This document shows positions 32,801 to 44,019 of a stretch of DNA of 64,000 bases, in pieces (position 1 is the stretch's first letter; each line of letters starts with the position of its first letter). Made by a program: the position numbers and the translations under genes. The notes under the pieces were generated by a model, which did not search any database, was not told the DNA's origin, and saw only the letters and a list, made by a program, of their open reading frames with translations. Source of the stretch: Fistulifera solaris (Eukaryota > Bacillariophyta > Bacillariophyceae > Naviculales > Stauroneidaceae). The stretch covers positions 1,054,001 through 1,118,000 of the forward strand of contig AP026129.1 of assembly GCA_030295235.1 (NCBI GenBank), given 5' to 3'.

Positions 32801-33667
32801 CTAGTATTTAAGAAATATATCTCTATTTTCGTTCAAAAAGTTTTCCCATTCTCTCCACGCTGCGTTTGGGATATACTCCAACGGAATTAACCCACGCTTG
32901 TCGGCCGCCAGCAGAAATCTTACTTCGTACTCCAGCAATAACTTGACCACCTCAAAGTCGGGACGACCTGTCCAGCAAGCATCATGGAGAGGATTTCTCC
33001 CTTGTTCGCAACAGACTCGGAGTGATAAGCTTTGCTCCACGAAAAACGAAAGAATATCTAACGCCCCTCGACGAGCCGCTGTGTGCACAACGCTCTCACC
33101 GAACTTATTCGTACATTGAAGATTATGTCCTTTTACTGCAATCTCTTTGATTTTTTCTAAGTCGTGTTGACGAACAGCGCTGGTAAGCTCAATGGTGTAA
33201 CCGTCACTGTTCCAGGGAGCCCAGAAGTCATAGTCTCGATAGGATCGGATGCAAAAGCCTCTCTCAAAATGTCTCGCAGAAGTTGAATGGGTTTCCGCTG
33301 ATCATCTTTCAGTGCTACTGCAGATGCTGTTTGAACGTGATAAAGAATATCTCCAATACGGTTGATCGCCGTATCCGAGCCGACGCGAGAAATTGGATGG
33401 ACTGAAGTGGGTGCCATCATGGAGGGCAAGTCGCCGGTGGAGCTAACAGCGCCTCGTAACAAGTTATGCATAGCTCGAGACAAAAAGAGCTGACGTTTCA
33501 TTTGCGTTTTCTTTACCTTCAAATGCTGACCTTTTTCAATATCGTCTTCCCCCCTCCGAAGAGTCATAGTCACTTTCATCCTCAAAGGACGAATCATCGG
33601 AGTCATCATCATCCACCTCCTCCAGCTCATGTTGAGAAAGAATTTCCAGCATATCTTGGTGACTCAT
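32801..33667 (-). CDS. Ankyrin-repeat protein with acidic N-terminus
   Basis: Predicted 288-residue protein. The N-terminus MSHQDMLEILSQHELEEVDD is followed by a Asp/Ser/Glu-rich stretch. The C-terminal half has ankyrin repeats: PIELTSAVRQHDLEKIKEI, SVVHTAARRGALDILSFF, NPLHDACWTGRPDFEVVKLL and the degenerate IPLEYIPNAAWREW. These repeats mediate protein binding; the partner is unknown. Two one-base frame changes interrupt it. One C fewer in the run 33549-33554 joins the acidic part to DDIEKGQHLKVKK, and one G more at 33194-33195 joins the middle to the first ankyrin repeat. With both, the length is divisible by three. Confidence 0.78.
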
Positions 33668-33788
33668 TGTCTTAAAATCTCTTTTGTGTGGAAAATATAA
33701 ATTTTTCGAAGGTGTCGACTGCGTGACAAACGAGAGAACAAGGTCGGAGCAAAAGTGGAAAGGTCGGGACGACGAGACATTGTAGAAA

Positions 33789-33856
33789 CGTACCTGGTAG
33801 GCCCAAGCGGTAGGTACCGGTACCGGTACCTGGTACTGTACTAGTACCGGTACCGG
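33789..33856. repeat. GGTACC-type short-motif block
   Basis: Degenerate hexamer repeats such as GGTACCGGTACCGGTACC and TACTAGTACCGGTACCGG, interrupted by CTGGTACTG. This is the densest of many GGTAC-type motifs in the intergenic DNA here. It sits about 120 bp upstream of the ankyrin gene start. Confidence 0.75.
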
Positions 33857-33867
33857 AAGTTCACTGC

Positions 33868-33925
33868 AAGGTGCGGGAAAAAGTGTACACTCACGTAGGC
33901 CCCCGTAGAGCAATGTACCAAGCAG
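33868..33925 (+). repeat. 58-bp dispersed repeat, copy 1
   Basis: The segment starting AAGGTGCGGGAAAAAGTGTA and including CACGTAGGCCCCCGTAGAG recurs at 52869-52927 in the same orientation, with roughly six or seven differences and small gaps. The unit contains an imperfect palindrome around CTACGGGGGCCTACGTG. Its nature is unknown. Confidence 0.75.
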
Positions 33926-34377
33926 AGGTGCGTTCCCGTGTCTCCCGACGCATTACAAACAAGGACGTCGTCGTAACGAGTAATCGTCCCCAAGAAAAAT
34001 GGTCATCACTAATCACAATTAACGGAGGATGACCCTGCTTCATCGACCGAAAAGTCCAACATTTTGTTGATGATGTGTGGATCCGAATTTTTGAAATAAC
34101 AAAACGTCTGTATAAAGGATGAAGACAATGGACAAAAGTAAGTCTCATTGCTAATGCTAATGTAAAAGGGTTAGTTCGTAAGCGGAAACCAATCTCTCTG
34201 CATCTCAAAAGTTCATGGAAGCTTTGAAGCAAGAGAAGAGTGCAATCGTAAGTCGAATAATTCGATAAAGCAACACTTTTTATAGATTGTTAACTTTTAG
34301 CATAAACTGTCGAATAAAATGTTTTTCGTCGTTACTTAATAGACTATAGCCGATTTTTACGACATAAGCAAATGATT

Positions 34378-35031
34378 TCAGTTGGATTTCAGAATCAGAG
34401 TTTCTCTTATGGTTGGACGATGGTCTTCTAAAAGATAGCTTCTTTGCGGCATTCTCAGTCCCACAGGCGAACACTTTGTCTTCTCCATCATTGAGGGGTG
34501 TCCAAAGTCTTTCTTGTGTAACGCGCTCAAAGATTTGTTTAGGAAGGCACTCGACTCGCTTGGATCATTCTTTGACCTGATCGGTTTCCGCGGAGGACCA
34601 GATAAAATGAGATCAAATCTCTTCTTGCTCTCTGATTGACAAGGCGGAACAGGTTTATCCACGTTTTGCCAATTGTCGTTCTGAAGACTAAACGTGTTTG
34701 AATAGCTGTCAACGATAGGGGGCAGTAATCGTCTCCGTGCAAGCAAACCACGAGATAAGAGCAGGTGGTTCGGAGCAGTTTCATCAGTCGTGATTGTCGC
34801 GACGGTGTGCGACATTTTCAACCTATGTTTCCCTGCTTGATTATCACTATTCCACCGGCACTGTTTAGTGGACGGCTTTCTTAGATTTGATTTACTTGTC
34901 GACAATACGAGAGGAGGAAAACTCTCCCCATTTTCGGATTTCGACCATGAAGGCCGACGCGCGTTATCTGAAATGATTGTCAGCTCGTCAAAGGAGACAA
35001 CTCGACCGAACAAAGTTTCATGGAGCAGCAT
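34378..35031 (-). CDS. Hypothetical protein
   Basis: Single-exon 217-residue frame with an ATG at 35031. I do not recognise a family. It is polar and basic, rich in Ser, Lys and Arg, with short motifs such as SFDELTIISDNARRPSWSKS and LSGPPRKPIRSKNDPSESSA. That composition suggests a disordered, possibly regulatory or nuclear protein. There is no signal peptide or membrane segment. Length and composition favour coding, but no homology was seen. Confidence 0.55.
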   Translation of the reverse strand: MLLHETLFGRVVSFDELTIISDNARRPSWSKSENGESFPPLVLSTSKSNLRKPSTKQCRWNSDNQAGKHRLKMSHTVATITTDETAPNHLLLSRGLLARRRLLPPIVDSYSNTFSLQNDNWQNVDKPVPPCQSESKKRFDLILSGPPRKPIRSKNDPSESSAFLNKSLSALHKKDFGHPSMMEKTKCSPVGLRMPQRSYLLEDHRPTIRETLILKSN

Positions 35032-36870
35032 GATAAAGCGTCTATGATAAAGTCTATGGCTTGATCTGGTTTCAACCGATTGAACTTTCGGGAAATGAAG
35101 ATAAACGTGACGCGACGGCAGATGAAGACGGAAGCGGCCGAAGGAACGCGAACAGGAGGCTTCTTCGGGTTATCTTCGATCGTGGCACTCTGCATCCTAC
35201 GGCCCACAGTAAACAGTAGTACTTTCGGGTGCTGGAATTTGAGACAAAGAACTTGAAACTTGAAAGTTCAAAAGGCAAACGGAATTAATCTACACAAAGT
35301 CTACAGAAGACATCAAAATTTACGACAAAGCAAGACTCTCTCTATCATTTGTATCGGGTTTAAAGTGGGAGAAACACGGAATCAGACTTTCGCGCTTTGT
35401 CCGATAGCCGACAACCGACAACCGACAATCGAACAACGAATCAAGTACCGGTAGCCCAAAGCCACGAGCCTGAGCAAGTCTAAGTTTTAGTCTTTGTATA
35501 GTCTCTGTCACTCTGGCCACTCTCTAAGAGACTATGAATTTGACTATTGGCTCACGACGCATGACGACTCACGGATCACGGCTCAGGGCCGTCGGCCGTC
35601 CAATGTCTAATTCAACTAACAACCAACAACCAACCCACTTGCGTTTTTCTCTTGCACCTTACACCAACCATCAAATGCAGAAGTCTAGCCCGCAGCCCGC
35701 AGCCCGAGCTTTCTAATGCAAACTGTAAACTAAAGCAGTCCTTTTTTCAAGAAAAGAGTCGAAGGTAAGGCTTAATGAGAATGAGAAATGGAAATTTCGA
35801 GAATGAGTCACGTGTCATGGGTCACGGTCACGTTACACATCGAAGGTCATAGGTCATCGACAGCAGCAGTAGGCCTAGGCGTCACTACGGCATAATTTGT
35901 AGAGACGTCATTGAGCCATAAAGTCATTTGTCATTAACTAATTACTCCGTATACCTACTTAGTAATTAGTAAGTACAGGTGGTCCGAATTTCGAATTTTG
36001 CATTGTGCACTGTGCACTGTGCGCTGTGCATTTGACATCCGGCATCAGAATCAGACGTTACATAGTCACACCCGTTTACCCAGACAATGCCTTTGTTATT
36101 CGTCACTCAGAAAGGCGGAACGAAACTGGGAAGTTAGAGCGTTGGAACGGAAGAGTGGAGAGTGTGCCAGGGCGTTTTTGAAAGGACTCAGAAAAACACA
36201 GAATACGGTCAATGTTACATGCTAATGTTAGAGTGCTAGAACAACCTAACAATTTAATTATTACCACAACATGCCAACGTAAAACGCAAGATGCAGACTG
36301 CTGGCGACTGCTTGGATCGACTCGAAGAATTTGAAACAGTCTCGCCGAAGCTTTCAACTCAGAACACAATGATTCATCTTAAAGTCTCATATTGTTCCTC
36401 TGTTACAAACATACTCTAGAGTTTTTCTCTCTCTATTCCGTCGTCTCATTGGATCTCCGAAAAGAGGATACGTCAAGTGTCAGCTCAAATCTCAGATGGC
36501 TGCAACAAGCTAGAATGCAATCGCAATTGTTCTAGATAACAATCTCAATGTTTATGCGGACTTGCCAGTTAGATTCTTCATTCATCTCTTTGGTGATGGT
36601 TTAAGTATCGGTACCGGTACGATCTTCACGAGAAATGGAAGGGAAAATGTGGAATGTGGAATTCACGACTTTAGAATTTTACCTTTGATGTTGTCGTCCT
36701 CGACACTCGACAAACGTAACAAAAACGCGGCGGCTGGCGCCTCGCATAATCATCATCACGAGAAGCAAGTCGAAGGTTGAACTATCTCGATGCAATTTAT
36801 CTATCCGTAAAAAATAACCACTTTACTTATTCTCCTTGATTGTAGAGACTACTTACTTTCGGTTTGAAGC
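35032..36870. other. Long intergenic region with short direct duplications
   Basis: 1.8 kb without a supported gene. It has many small tandem duplications: ACAACCGACAACCGACAA near 35410, CAGCCCGCAGCCCG near 35693, and TGTGCACTGTGCACTGTGCG near 36003. A GGTACCGGTAC motif lies at 36609-36620. The 3' end is the promoter of the TatB-like gene. Confidence 0.5.
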
Positions 36871-37984
36871 ATGCAGCCCTTACAAAGGAAAAGAAAATGC
36901 GTGTGGGTTTGTCTAATGTTCTTAATGCTTCATCACGCGCCTGTGTTGACTTTCCAACACGCGCGGCAAACTTTCCTGCCACGCTGGAAAGATCTTTCTG
37001 GTGTTTCTCTCAGTAATCCCCCATGTCAGGGACGAAATCGTCAATCTACAGCACTAAGCATGTTCATGGGCTCAGATGGTGGTGTACTTGGTATCGGAAC
37101 ACCCGAACTGGTGAGTGATGAGCAAAGTAATCATTGATTTTTATTTGTGTTTGCTGCTGCTCATCTAAATCTGTATCAAGGCTACAATTCTATTAGTGGG
37201 ATACTTTGTCCTCGGACCGAGTGATCTGTACAAGATCGTAAAAGAAGTGGGAAAGTTCATTCAGAATGTTCGAACCTTTAGTACAGATCTCACAACGACA
37301 TTCGAAAGCAACATGGAATCCCAGCTTCAACTACAAGATATCCGTAAAGCACAACAAGAATTGAATGACGCTTTTTCGTTTCGACGATCCATTAATATCA
37401 ATGAAGAGGCGGAAGCCTTTTCGAACGAAACGGTCGAAACGGTAGGACCCCCGTCAGCGGCGGCTTCGTCGTCCTCGCAAATTGCATCCAAGAAGATCCG
37501 AAGGCGGGTCAAGAAACGCGTTCCTCCACCAACAACAGTTTCCGATTTAGAAATGCCCAGCCCGACGGGAGACGCGTCTATTTCTGCACTGGAAGCTGCC
37601 GAAATTGAAAAGGAGTTTGAAAAGTACACGAGCGATGTCACCGATGATTACATTCGTCCTAAGGCTACCACCGAGGAGGCCGATGCTTGGTATAGTGAAC
37701 CGGATGCAGGGGCAACGTCCCGATTTCAACAGCAACTGAGTGGCACATGGAATGAACAAATCCTTGAAAACGAAGATAAACTAAGTCCCATCGCGACCGT
37801 CATGAACAAGATTGCCTTGCTTGAGAAGGAAAAGAAAGCTGCCATGTTGCGACTGGAAGAAGAGTTTGCTCAACGAAAAGCCTTAGAAGATCGGTATTAT
37901 CAAGAGCAGCGCGCCCTTTTGGAAGAAGCCAGCTTTCGGATCCAAGACGAGCTGATATTAGGTCCTAAGTCTGGTAAAGCATAA
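36871..37984 (+). CDS. Plastid Sec-independent translocase TatB/Hcf106-like
   Basis: Predicted thylakoid twin-arginine translocase subunit. Exon 1 is 36871-37110 and exon 2 is 37181-37984, with a 70-nt intron, giving 347 residues. A signal-peptide-like leader (VCLMFLMLHHAPVLTF then QHARQTF) fits diatom plastid import. The Tat core is GIGTPELATILLVGYFVLGP, a short membrane helix with the FGP-type hinge, then the amphipathic helix SDLYKIVKEVGKFIQNVR. A long polar tail includes a basic patch (KKIRRRVKKRVPPP) and a C-terminal coiled coil (LEKEKKAAMLRLEEEFAQRK). The tail is longer than in plant Hcf106, whose usual length is about 260. TatA or TatB cannot be separated with certainty. Confidence 0.85.
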
Positions 37985-38246
37985 ACTATATCTGTCATAT
38001 CTGCAAAACATTAGCAACGGAATTAGTCAAGGAAAGTATAGTACATATTACGGAGTAATATTTAGCGTGCGAGCACTATTCGTCGTCCTGACTATACTGC
38101 ACAGGAACTAGAATGCAGCCTATATCGAGATTGCTGATGACGTGGCAAAAGTCACCTTGCTTTGCGCAAGGATTTTCTAAATACACCCCCGCCTTCATTT
38201 CATTTTTCCAGGTATGCTTTTGCTGTTTCTTGTGTTGGAATAAACT

Positions 38247-39028
38247 ATGCTGTCACGACATATCCGCTCTCTCTTTCTTTTCCTAGTAGTTAAGCAATCT
38301 AATTGCCTTCAAAGTTTCTTCCCGAAGCAAATCTCTGTGAACTGGGGAAATCTTCTTCATCAGTTTCGGCCCGACAGATTGAAGATCAACTGTTGGCTGC
38401 CATTCAAGATGAAGGGAATCGTCTTTCGAACTCGGAGCAGATCGTTTCGTTAGTATCACAACTAGAAGCATTGCCTTCGATTCCTGAGCCCGCCATAGCC
38501 CCCGAAGTATACGGACGATGGCGCTTGCTTTACACCACGAATGCGGAGACGAGTTCACCCATTCAGCGCAAAGCCGTGGACACGAAAGCCTTTCCGATTT
38601 ATCAAGACATTGTGGTGAATGAAAAGGGGAAACTGTTAGTCAATCAAGTTATCCAATTTTCCGACTCTTCCGAGCTTTGTGTATCGGCTTTGGCCAGTAC
38701 GGCCGCGTATCCGTTGCCGGAACTCACGCAACGAAGGTCGACCGGAAAAGTGCTCGGCTTGAATATTCTGGGGGTATCTCTGGTCGGAGAAGAGGCAGAA
38801 CCGGATCCGAGCCGTCCCAATTCTCGCATCGATTTTGTATTTGACGAGGGAAACTTTGACCTGAACGGCAAAATCCGCATTCCTTATCCCGTGCCGTTCC
38901 GTTTACCTCTATTTCGCGATTGGGTGAAAGGATGGATTGATATTACGTGGCTCAGTGATCGAGTTCGTATTTCGAGAGGAAATAAAGGGACTACTTTTGT
39001 GCTACTAAAAGAAGACCTGTCCAGTTAG
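38247..39028 (+). CDS. Plastid lipid-associated protein (PAP/fibrillin)
   Basis: Predicted plastid fibrillin, a lipocalin-like protein of plastoglobules and thylakoids. The core has IEDQLLAAIQDEGNRLSN, then YGRWRLLYTTNAETSSPIQR and later KIRIPYPVPFRLPLF and WIDITWLSDRVRISRGNKGT, all typical of PAP_fibrillin. The ATG at 38247 gives MLSRHIRSLFLFLVVKQSN as a hydrophobic leader. The frame changes by one base at about 38300-38310 (one missing, for example in a TT run), after which the length is 260 residues. Its position next to the plastid TatB-like gene, on the same strand, is probably coincidental. Confidence 0.82.
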
Positions 39029-39086
39029 TTGATGGGTGAATTAAGAATCGGTAGATCGAAAAATTAATGCTACCTGGTAGTTCGCA

Positions 39087-40686
39087 TTATCTCCATTCAG
39101 CAATATATTCGACATATGTCGAGCTTCCAACATTCCTTCTCGTGGTTTCCATTCCAGGTTCGTTCCATTTGAGATCCCCCACGAGTGGTTCATGTTGCCA
39201 TTTCAAAGTACCATGTTCGATCTTACTCGTTTGCACTACGATACTCAAATAAAAGAACGGATAGAGAACCGTCACACTCTCTCCCGGCTCCAAAGTGAGT
39301 TTGTAGACACGACATTTGTCTCGGGATTTAATCAGCTCGTGTCGTTCGGCCAGCAACGGAATCGCTGCGGATACGGGTGGCGTCTTTAGTAACTCGGCAT
39401 CGACGCAAAGCATGGTATGAGTCGATGTATTGGTGATCCTGTGCACCAAGGGTGTTTCACTTTCGTGAGCACCGTACCGTACTTCTCCAAAGTCCATGCA
39501 ATCGGCACACGCGGCGAAACCTTGTACATGGTTTATTACATTGAGACCGCCGGGAACTAAAAAGAAATAGAGACTATCTTTCGCGTGTCGATGGGCTAAT
39601 GTTGTATCGCCTGGCGGGAATGAAACTCGCAATGCACGCACATATTCATTTTTTAACACGACTTGATGACGAGGCTCGCTACCAACTTCAACAATTTGTT
39701 CGAAACGACCATCGGGCAAACGCCAATAATCACCGACGTGTGTTCCTTCTTGACTCTTTCCGGATACTTTGACACCCGCTACATTTTCGTAAACTTTTAC
39801 TACCTGCGAATCGTCCTGTTGTGAGAGTCCCAGACCTTGTCCACTGATAAATTGTTGCAGCGCTGCCGATGCTAGAGGAGTGGGTACTTGTAGTTTTTTG
39901 GCTTCTTGGTAAACAATATCCAAGTCCTTGACAAAGATTTGCAATTGCGATTTCACTTCAGCAACTGACTCCATCATACGAGGCGATCGATCCCGGAACA
40001 TCCAACTTGCCCCAGCGGCGCCATTGACAATCTCGTACAATTGCGATACATCCAACCCCGCTTTCGCGGCCAAACAAAGGGCTTCCGCCGCCACGACAAT
40101 ATGAACCCCCGCTAGTAACTGGTGAACCATTTTGACTTGTGATCCTTGTCCGGGGCCACCGGCAATAATGTAAGCTTTTCCCAAAGCCTGCAGGACCGGC
40201 TGGGACACCGAGAGGCTCGCCTCATTGCCACTGGCCATTATGGTCAACTCCCCCTGCTCGAGCGCGGACCGGTCCGCCACTGATGGGAGCATCGACAAAA
40301 TGAACGCCTTTTTCTTCAAACAAAACGGCCGTCTGCTTCATCCAAGTGGCTGTAACGGTCGAAGAGATCATGACAACGGCACCAGGGGCCAACAAGCGGA
40401 GCAAACAATCATCCCCTTGCAAACAGACTTGTTGACACTGGGCTTCATTCTGTAAAACGACCAGCACAAAGGTAGCTCCTTCCACAGCCTGAGGTAAAGT
40501 AGTCGGCGGGGCCGCCAAGGCTTTACCGGCGGTTACGGATTCGTGATAAAAGGCGTCGACCAGTGCAGTAGACTGATCGTAACCAGCGATTTGTTGACAC
40601 AGGCCTGGCTGTTCCAAAAGGACCCGCGCCATCCCTCCTCCCATGGCACCAATGCCGATGACGGCAATCTTTTCATATACTATCAT
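39087..40686 (-). CDS. 3-hydroxyisobutyrate dehydrogenase-like / cupin fusion protein
   Basis: About 532 residues. The N-terminal two-thirds is a beta-hydroxyacid dehydrogenase: Rossmann motif VIGIGAMGGGMARVLL, substrate-binding VDAPISGGPVRARAG then ELTIMASG, and the catalytic-lysine region GGPGQGSQVKMVHQLLAG with the all-alpha C-lobe. A cupin-like domain follows: LRVSFPPGDTTLAHRHAKDS with a metal-type HxH, then VRYGAHESETPLVHRI. The two domains share one frame across 39087-40319. One frame change sits in the C5 run 40250-40254 (four C restores it). The enzyme part probably oxidises a small hydroxy acid with NAD(P); the cupin role is unknown. Confidence 0.85.
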
Positions 40687-41353
40687 AGTAGCGTGATAAG
40701 TTGTGAATTACGATGGAAAGATCGCTTTCAACAACTTGCCTATCTTATGCGAGTTTTTATAATGCGAAAATGAATAATGTGTGGCAGATCGATTACGTGA
40801 CTGCTCAGTCACGTTTTTCTCGGCTTTTGACACTAAGTTCTTACCAGGGCCACATTACATTGTAAGGAATGAAAAATGCGTTTATCGATGATCATATCAA
40901 TAGAATAATAGGTACAGAACTAATCAATTGGCATCCATGGGTAGAAGATTTGAGCGTTGTGTCTTACATGTTAATTGCTATGATGACATCCAAGCAAATC
41001 AATTTGCCAGTACGGGACTGAAAAGTCAGTCGGATGAAAGTTGGACAACTACTTGGAAGAATTTCCTTTACACCATCATCCTTATACCTTGCGTAGTTTG
41101 CGTCCGAAAGCGCTGTCAATTACTTGTATGGTTGCTGTGGGCGATCGATGATCCTTGGTACAGGTACTGGTATTAATTACTCTTAAATAAAGAAGATCAT
41201 CTTTCGTCGTGTTCTATTGTGTTCGGCAGCGGAACAAGATCCATTCCCTCGAGTCATTCTATCATTATTTGAATCGAATCGAACCAACTCTCCCGTTGGA
41301 AAGACTCGTAATTGCTTCAATTTGCCCCCAATTTCTCTGTCTTGAAATCTTTC
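40687..41353. other. Divergent promoter region, dehydrogenase-cupin / GGT
   Basis: 667 bp head-to-head spacer with no supported gene. A GGTACAGGTACTGGTA motif lies at 41157-41172. Confidence 0.5.
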
Positions 41354-43546
41354 ATGCAAACAACCTACGGGGCGCTAAAAATGGCTTTACCATCGACGTC
41401 CCATACAAGGATACGAAGTAATGATGATGAAGATGATTTTGCGTTAGAAGCGAACGATCATTCTTATTCAAGCAATGCGGATATTAGTGAACGCAATGAA
41501 GAATCGGGCCTTTTTCTCACGAATGACGAGCCATCGTTTCATTCATCGCATTCCATGTCCTTCTTTTGGAAAGCCCTGGTGCTGTTCACACTGGCGTGTG
41601 TTCTCGTCATCACTTTGGGCAGTACCGTGGCAATACGTCGTACGAATCAGTCTCCCCATGTCACGACAGCATGCCCCCGCTCCGATATCGAATCCTTATC
41701 GTCTTTTGCGGTCTCCGGATTATCGCATGCTGCCGTCGCTACGGATCATTCGGTCTGTTCGCAAATCGGATTAAATATTTTACAAAAACATCAGGGCAAT
41801 GCTGTCGATGCCGCGGTTGCAGTAGCGCTCTGTTTGGGCGTTGCGAATCCGGCGAGCAGTGGTATGGGTGGAGGAACCTTTCTGTTGGTGCACGGGAAAT
41901 TGCGCGAGGATGCTCACGAATACACTCAATATGACGATCACACAACACGGAATGCTACTACACAATATCAAAGTGACGGAAGGATCTTTGAAGTTATTGA
42001 TGCACGGGAAGTGGCTCCGGGGGCCGCTTCAACCGACATGTTCACAGCCTCCGACAAATCCAGTGTCGTGGGAGGCCTCGCGGCCGCCGTTCCGGGAGAA
42101 TTGCGCGGACTCGAATTGGCGCACGCACGCTTTGGGGCCTTATCGTGGCAGCAAGTAGTGCAGCCGGCTTACGAATTGGCCCGCAATGGGATCGTTATCA
42201 ACACCAATCTCGCCCACGAAATTGCTTACGCGGCTGGCATGATGGCCAAACACAGTTTACCGGATTTTGGATTGAAGAAATTGCTTACCAAGAATAATGA
42301 TTGGAAGCAACCATTAGTAGAAGGTGATATCTTGCGGAATACGGCTCTGGCACAAACACTGAACGACGTTATGGAGCAAGGGGCGGATGCGTTATATACG
42401 GGCGAACGCGCGGAGAAAATAGCGGCGGATGTACATAAGGCGGGAGGTATTTTGACGGCCGAAGATTTGGCTTCATATCGACCCGTATTGCGAGACCCGT
42501 TGGTGGCCGAAAACATCGCTGGATATACTCTGGTTGGTGTTCCGCCTCCCAGTAGCGGTGGGCCCGCGATTATTGGCGCGATCCGTTATTTGGCGGGATA
42601 TTTGGAACCATTGTCGGCGAACGCAGACACGCTGACGGTACATCGACTGTCGGAAGCAGTCAAGCATGTGTTTGCCATGCGAATGAGTTTGAGCGATCCA
42701 GCTTATAACACGGAAGTCGTTCAAGATGCGGTGGAAGATATGGTGCAAAGTTCTTATATGGAACATTTAAGACAGAGTTCGCTAGACAACTCGACATTGC
42801 CGCTCAGCCAGTACGGCGGGAGAAAATGGGCCCAGTTGAACGATACAGACGGTGCCAACGCTGCAGAAGATAAGAAAGAAGGCGACCGAAGGCGAACACG
42901 GCACTTACTTCGTCACTTTGGATATTTGAATGATCATGGTACTTCGCATTTTAGTATCGTAGACAAGGACGGCAATGCTGTAGCCATGACGACTTCCGTC
43001 AACACTATCTTTGGGAGCCAAGTCCTCAGTGAAGGGATTGTGTTGGGGAACACCATGGACGATTTTGCGCAACCTGGTAGTCCTAATTTCTACGGATTGA
43101 AACCAAGTCCAAGTAACTACATCATGCCAGGCAAGAAGCCTTTATCCAGCATGTCACCAACAATGGTTGTCGATGCCGACCGAGACAAACTGCTCATGAT
43201 TGTCGGTGCTAGCGGGGGCCCCAAGATCATAACAGCCGTTCTTCAAGTTATATTTAATACCCTTTGGTTAGGATGGCCGTTGTTGGAAGCCGTGAGTCGA
43301 CCACGAATTCACGATCAGCTGATCTACCATGGATCTGCGATTACAGCGACCGAAAGAAGCAAGCTACCGAATGGCGTATCATTTGTTGTTCCAGATCGGA
43401 CCAAATATGCGCTGCAACAGCGGAATCATCAATTGTTGGATGTTGATTACGCCGGAACTGTTCAGACCGTTTTTCGCGATTTTGAATTGAACCAATGGAG
43501 CGCAGTATCCGATCCTCGGAAAGGGGGCGCCCCTGCTGGTTACTGA
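41354..43546 (+). CDS. GGT: Gamma-glutamyltransferase (type II membrane)
   Basis: Ntn-hydrolase that cleaves glutathione and transfers the gamma-glutamyl group. The ATG at 41354 gives about 730 residues; the open frame upstream starts at TTG. After an acidic cytosolic tail there is one anchor helix (ALVLFTLACVLVITLGSTVA). The large subunit follows, with GNAVDAAVAVALCLGVANPA and SSGMGGGTFLLVH. The processing threonine, which becomes the nucleophile, lies in NDHGTSHFSIVDKDGNAVAM. Downstream are NTIFGSQVLSEGIVLGNTMD and KPLSSMSPTMV with GGP. An insert before the cleavage site (about 42790-42910) is polar and Arg/Asp-rich. The frame is intact. Confidence 0.95.
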   Translation: MQTTYGALKMALPSTSHTRIRSNDDEDDFALEANDHSYSSNADISERNEESGLFLTNDEPSFHSSHSMSFFWKALVLFTLACVLVITLGSTVAIRRTNQSPHVTTACPRSDIESLSSFAVSGLSHAAVATDHSVCSQIGLNILQKHQGNAVDAAVAVALCLGVANPASSGMGGGTFLLVHGKLREDAHEYTQYDDHTTRNATTQYQSDGRIFEVIDAREVAPGAASTDMFTASDKSSVVGGLAAAVPGELRGLELAHARFGALSWQQVVQPAYELARNGIVINTNLAHEIAYAAGMMAKHSLPDFGLKKLLTKNNDWKQPLVEGDILRNTALAQTLNDVMEQGADALYTGERAEKIAADVHKAGGILTAEDLASYRPVLRDPLVAENIAGYTLVGVPPPSSGGPAIIGAIRYLAGYLEPLSANADTLTVHRLSEAVKHVFAMRMSLSDPAYNTEVVQDAVEDMVQSSYMEHLRQSSLDNSTLPLSQYGGRKWAQLNDTDGANAAEDKKEGDRRRTRHLLRHFGYLNDHGTSHFSIVDKDGNAVAMTTSVNTIFGSQVLSEGIVLGNTMDDFAQPGSPNFYGLKPSPSNYIMPGKKPLSSMSPTMVVDADRDKLLMIVGASGGPKIITAVLQVIFNTLWLGWPLLEAVSRPRIHDQLIYHGSAITATERSKLPNGVSFVVPDRTKYALQQRNHQLLDVDYAGTVQTVFRDFELNQWSAVSDPRKGGAPAGY

Positions 43547-44019
43547 TGTATGTAAAATATGACCCAATTGAACTCCTAATCTGGTCTTTCTTTTCTACGC
43601 AACTAAGAATCTCTCTTTAACGTTGGACGGTGTACACCTGTAGAAAATATTCGTGCTTGTGCCCATCGTTTACTCTATCTAGTGCTATTAGATCTTTATG
43701 ATGCAGCAGTTGTCATAGTGTTAGTTTGTGGTCTCGTAGTGCACGACGAGTGGTACTTGATGACGTACATCGACCGTTAAAAAAGTACTGAGCAAATCGT
43801 CTCTCCACCACTTACTTCACCGACAACCATCGTCTCTCCACCACTCAGCTCAACCTTTCCTTATCTTGTTGGCGTGCAGTTCGTAGCCACCGCATTTTCT
43901 CCTATTTTCTTTGCTTTGTCAGTATGGAAGTCGTCCATTCTTTCGTTTGACATTTTCTCAATGTTTTGAGGCTAACAAACACCCCAAAAGACTCAACCGC
44001 AAGATTGCTATTTTAAAGC
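43547..44019. other. Intergenic, upstream of helicase-associated-domain gene
   Basis: No supported gene. TCGTCTCTCCACCACT is directly repeated near 43797 and 43829. Confidence 0.5.

Larger units (their letters stand above)
33668..34377. other. Intergenic with GGTACC motif block and dispersed repeat
   Basis: Promoter side of the ankyrin gene and 3' flank of the next minus-strand gene. The (GGTACC)-type block and one copy of the 58-bp repeat are listed separately. The rest shows nothing I can support. Confidence 0.5.
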
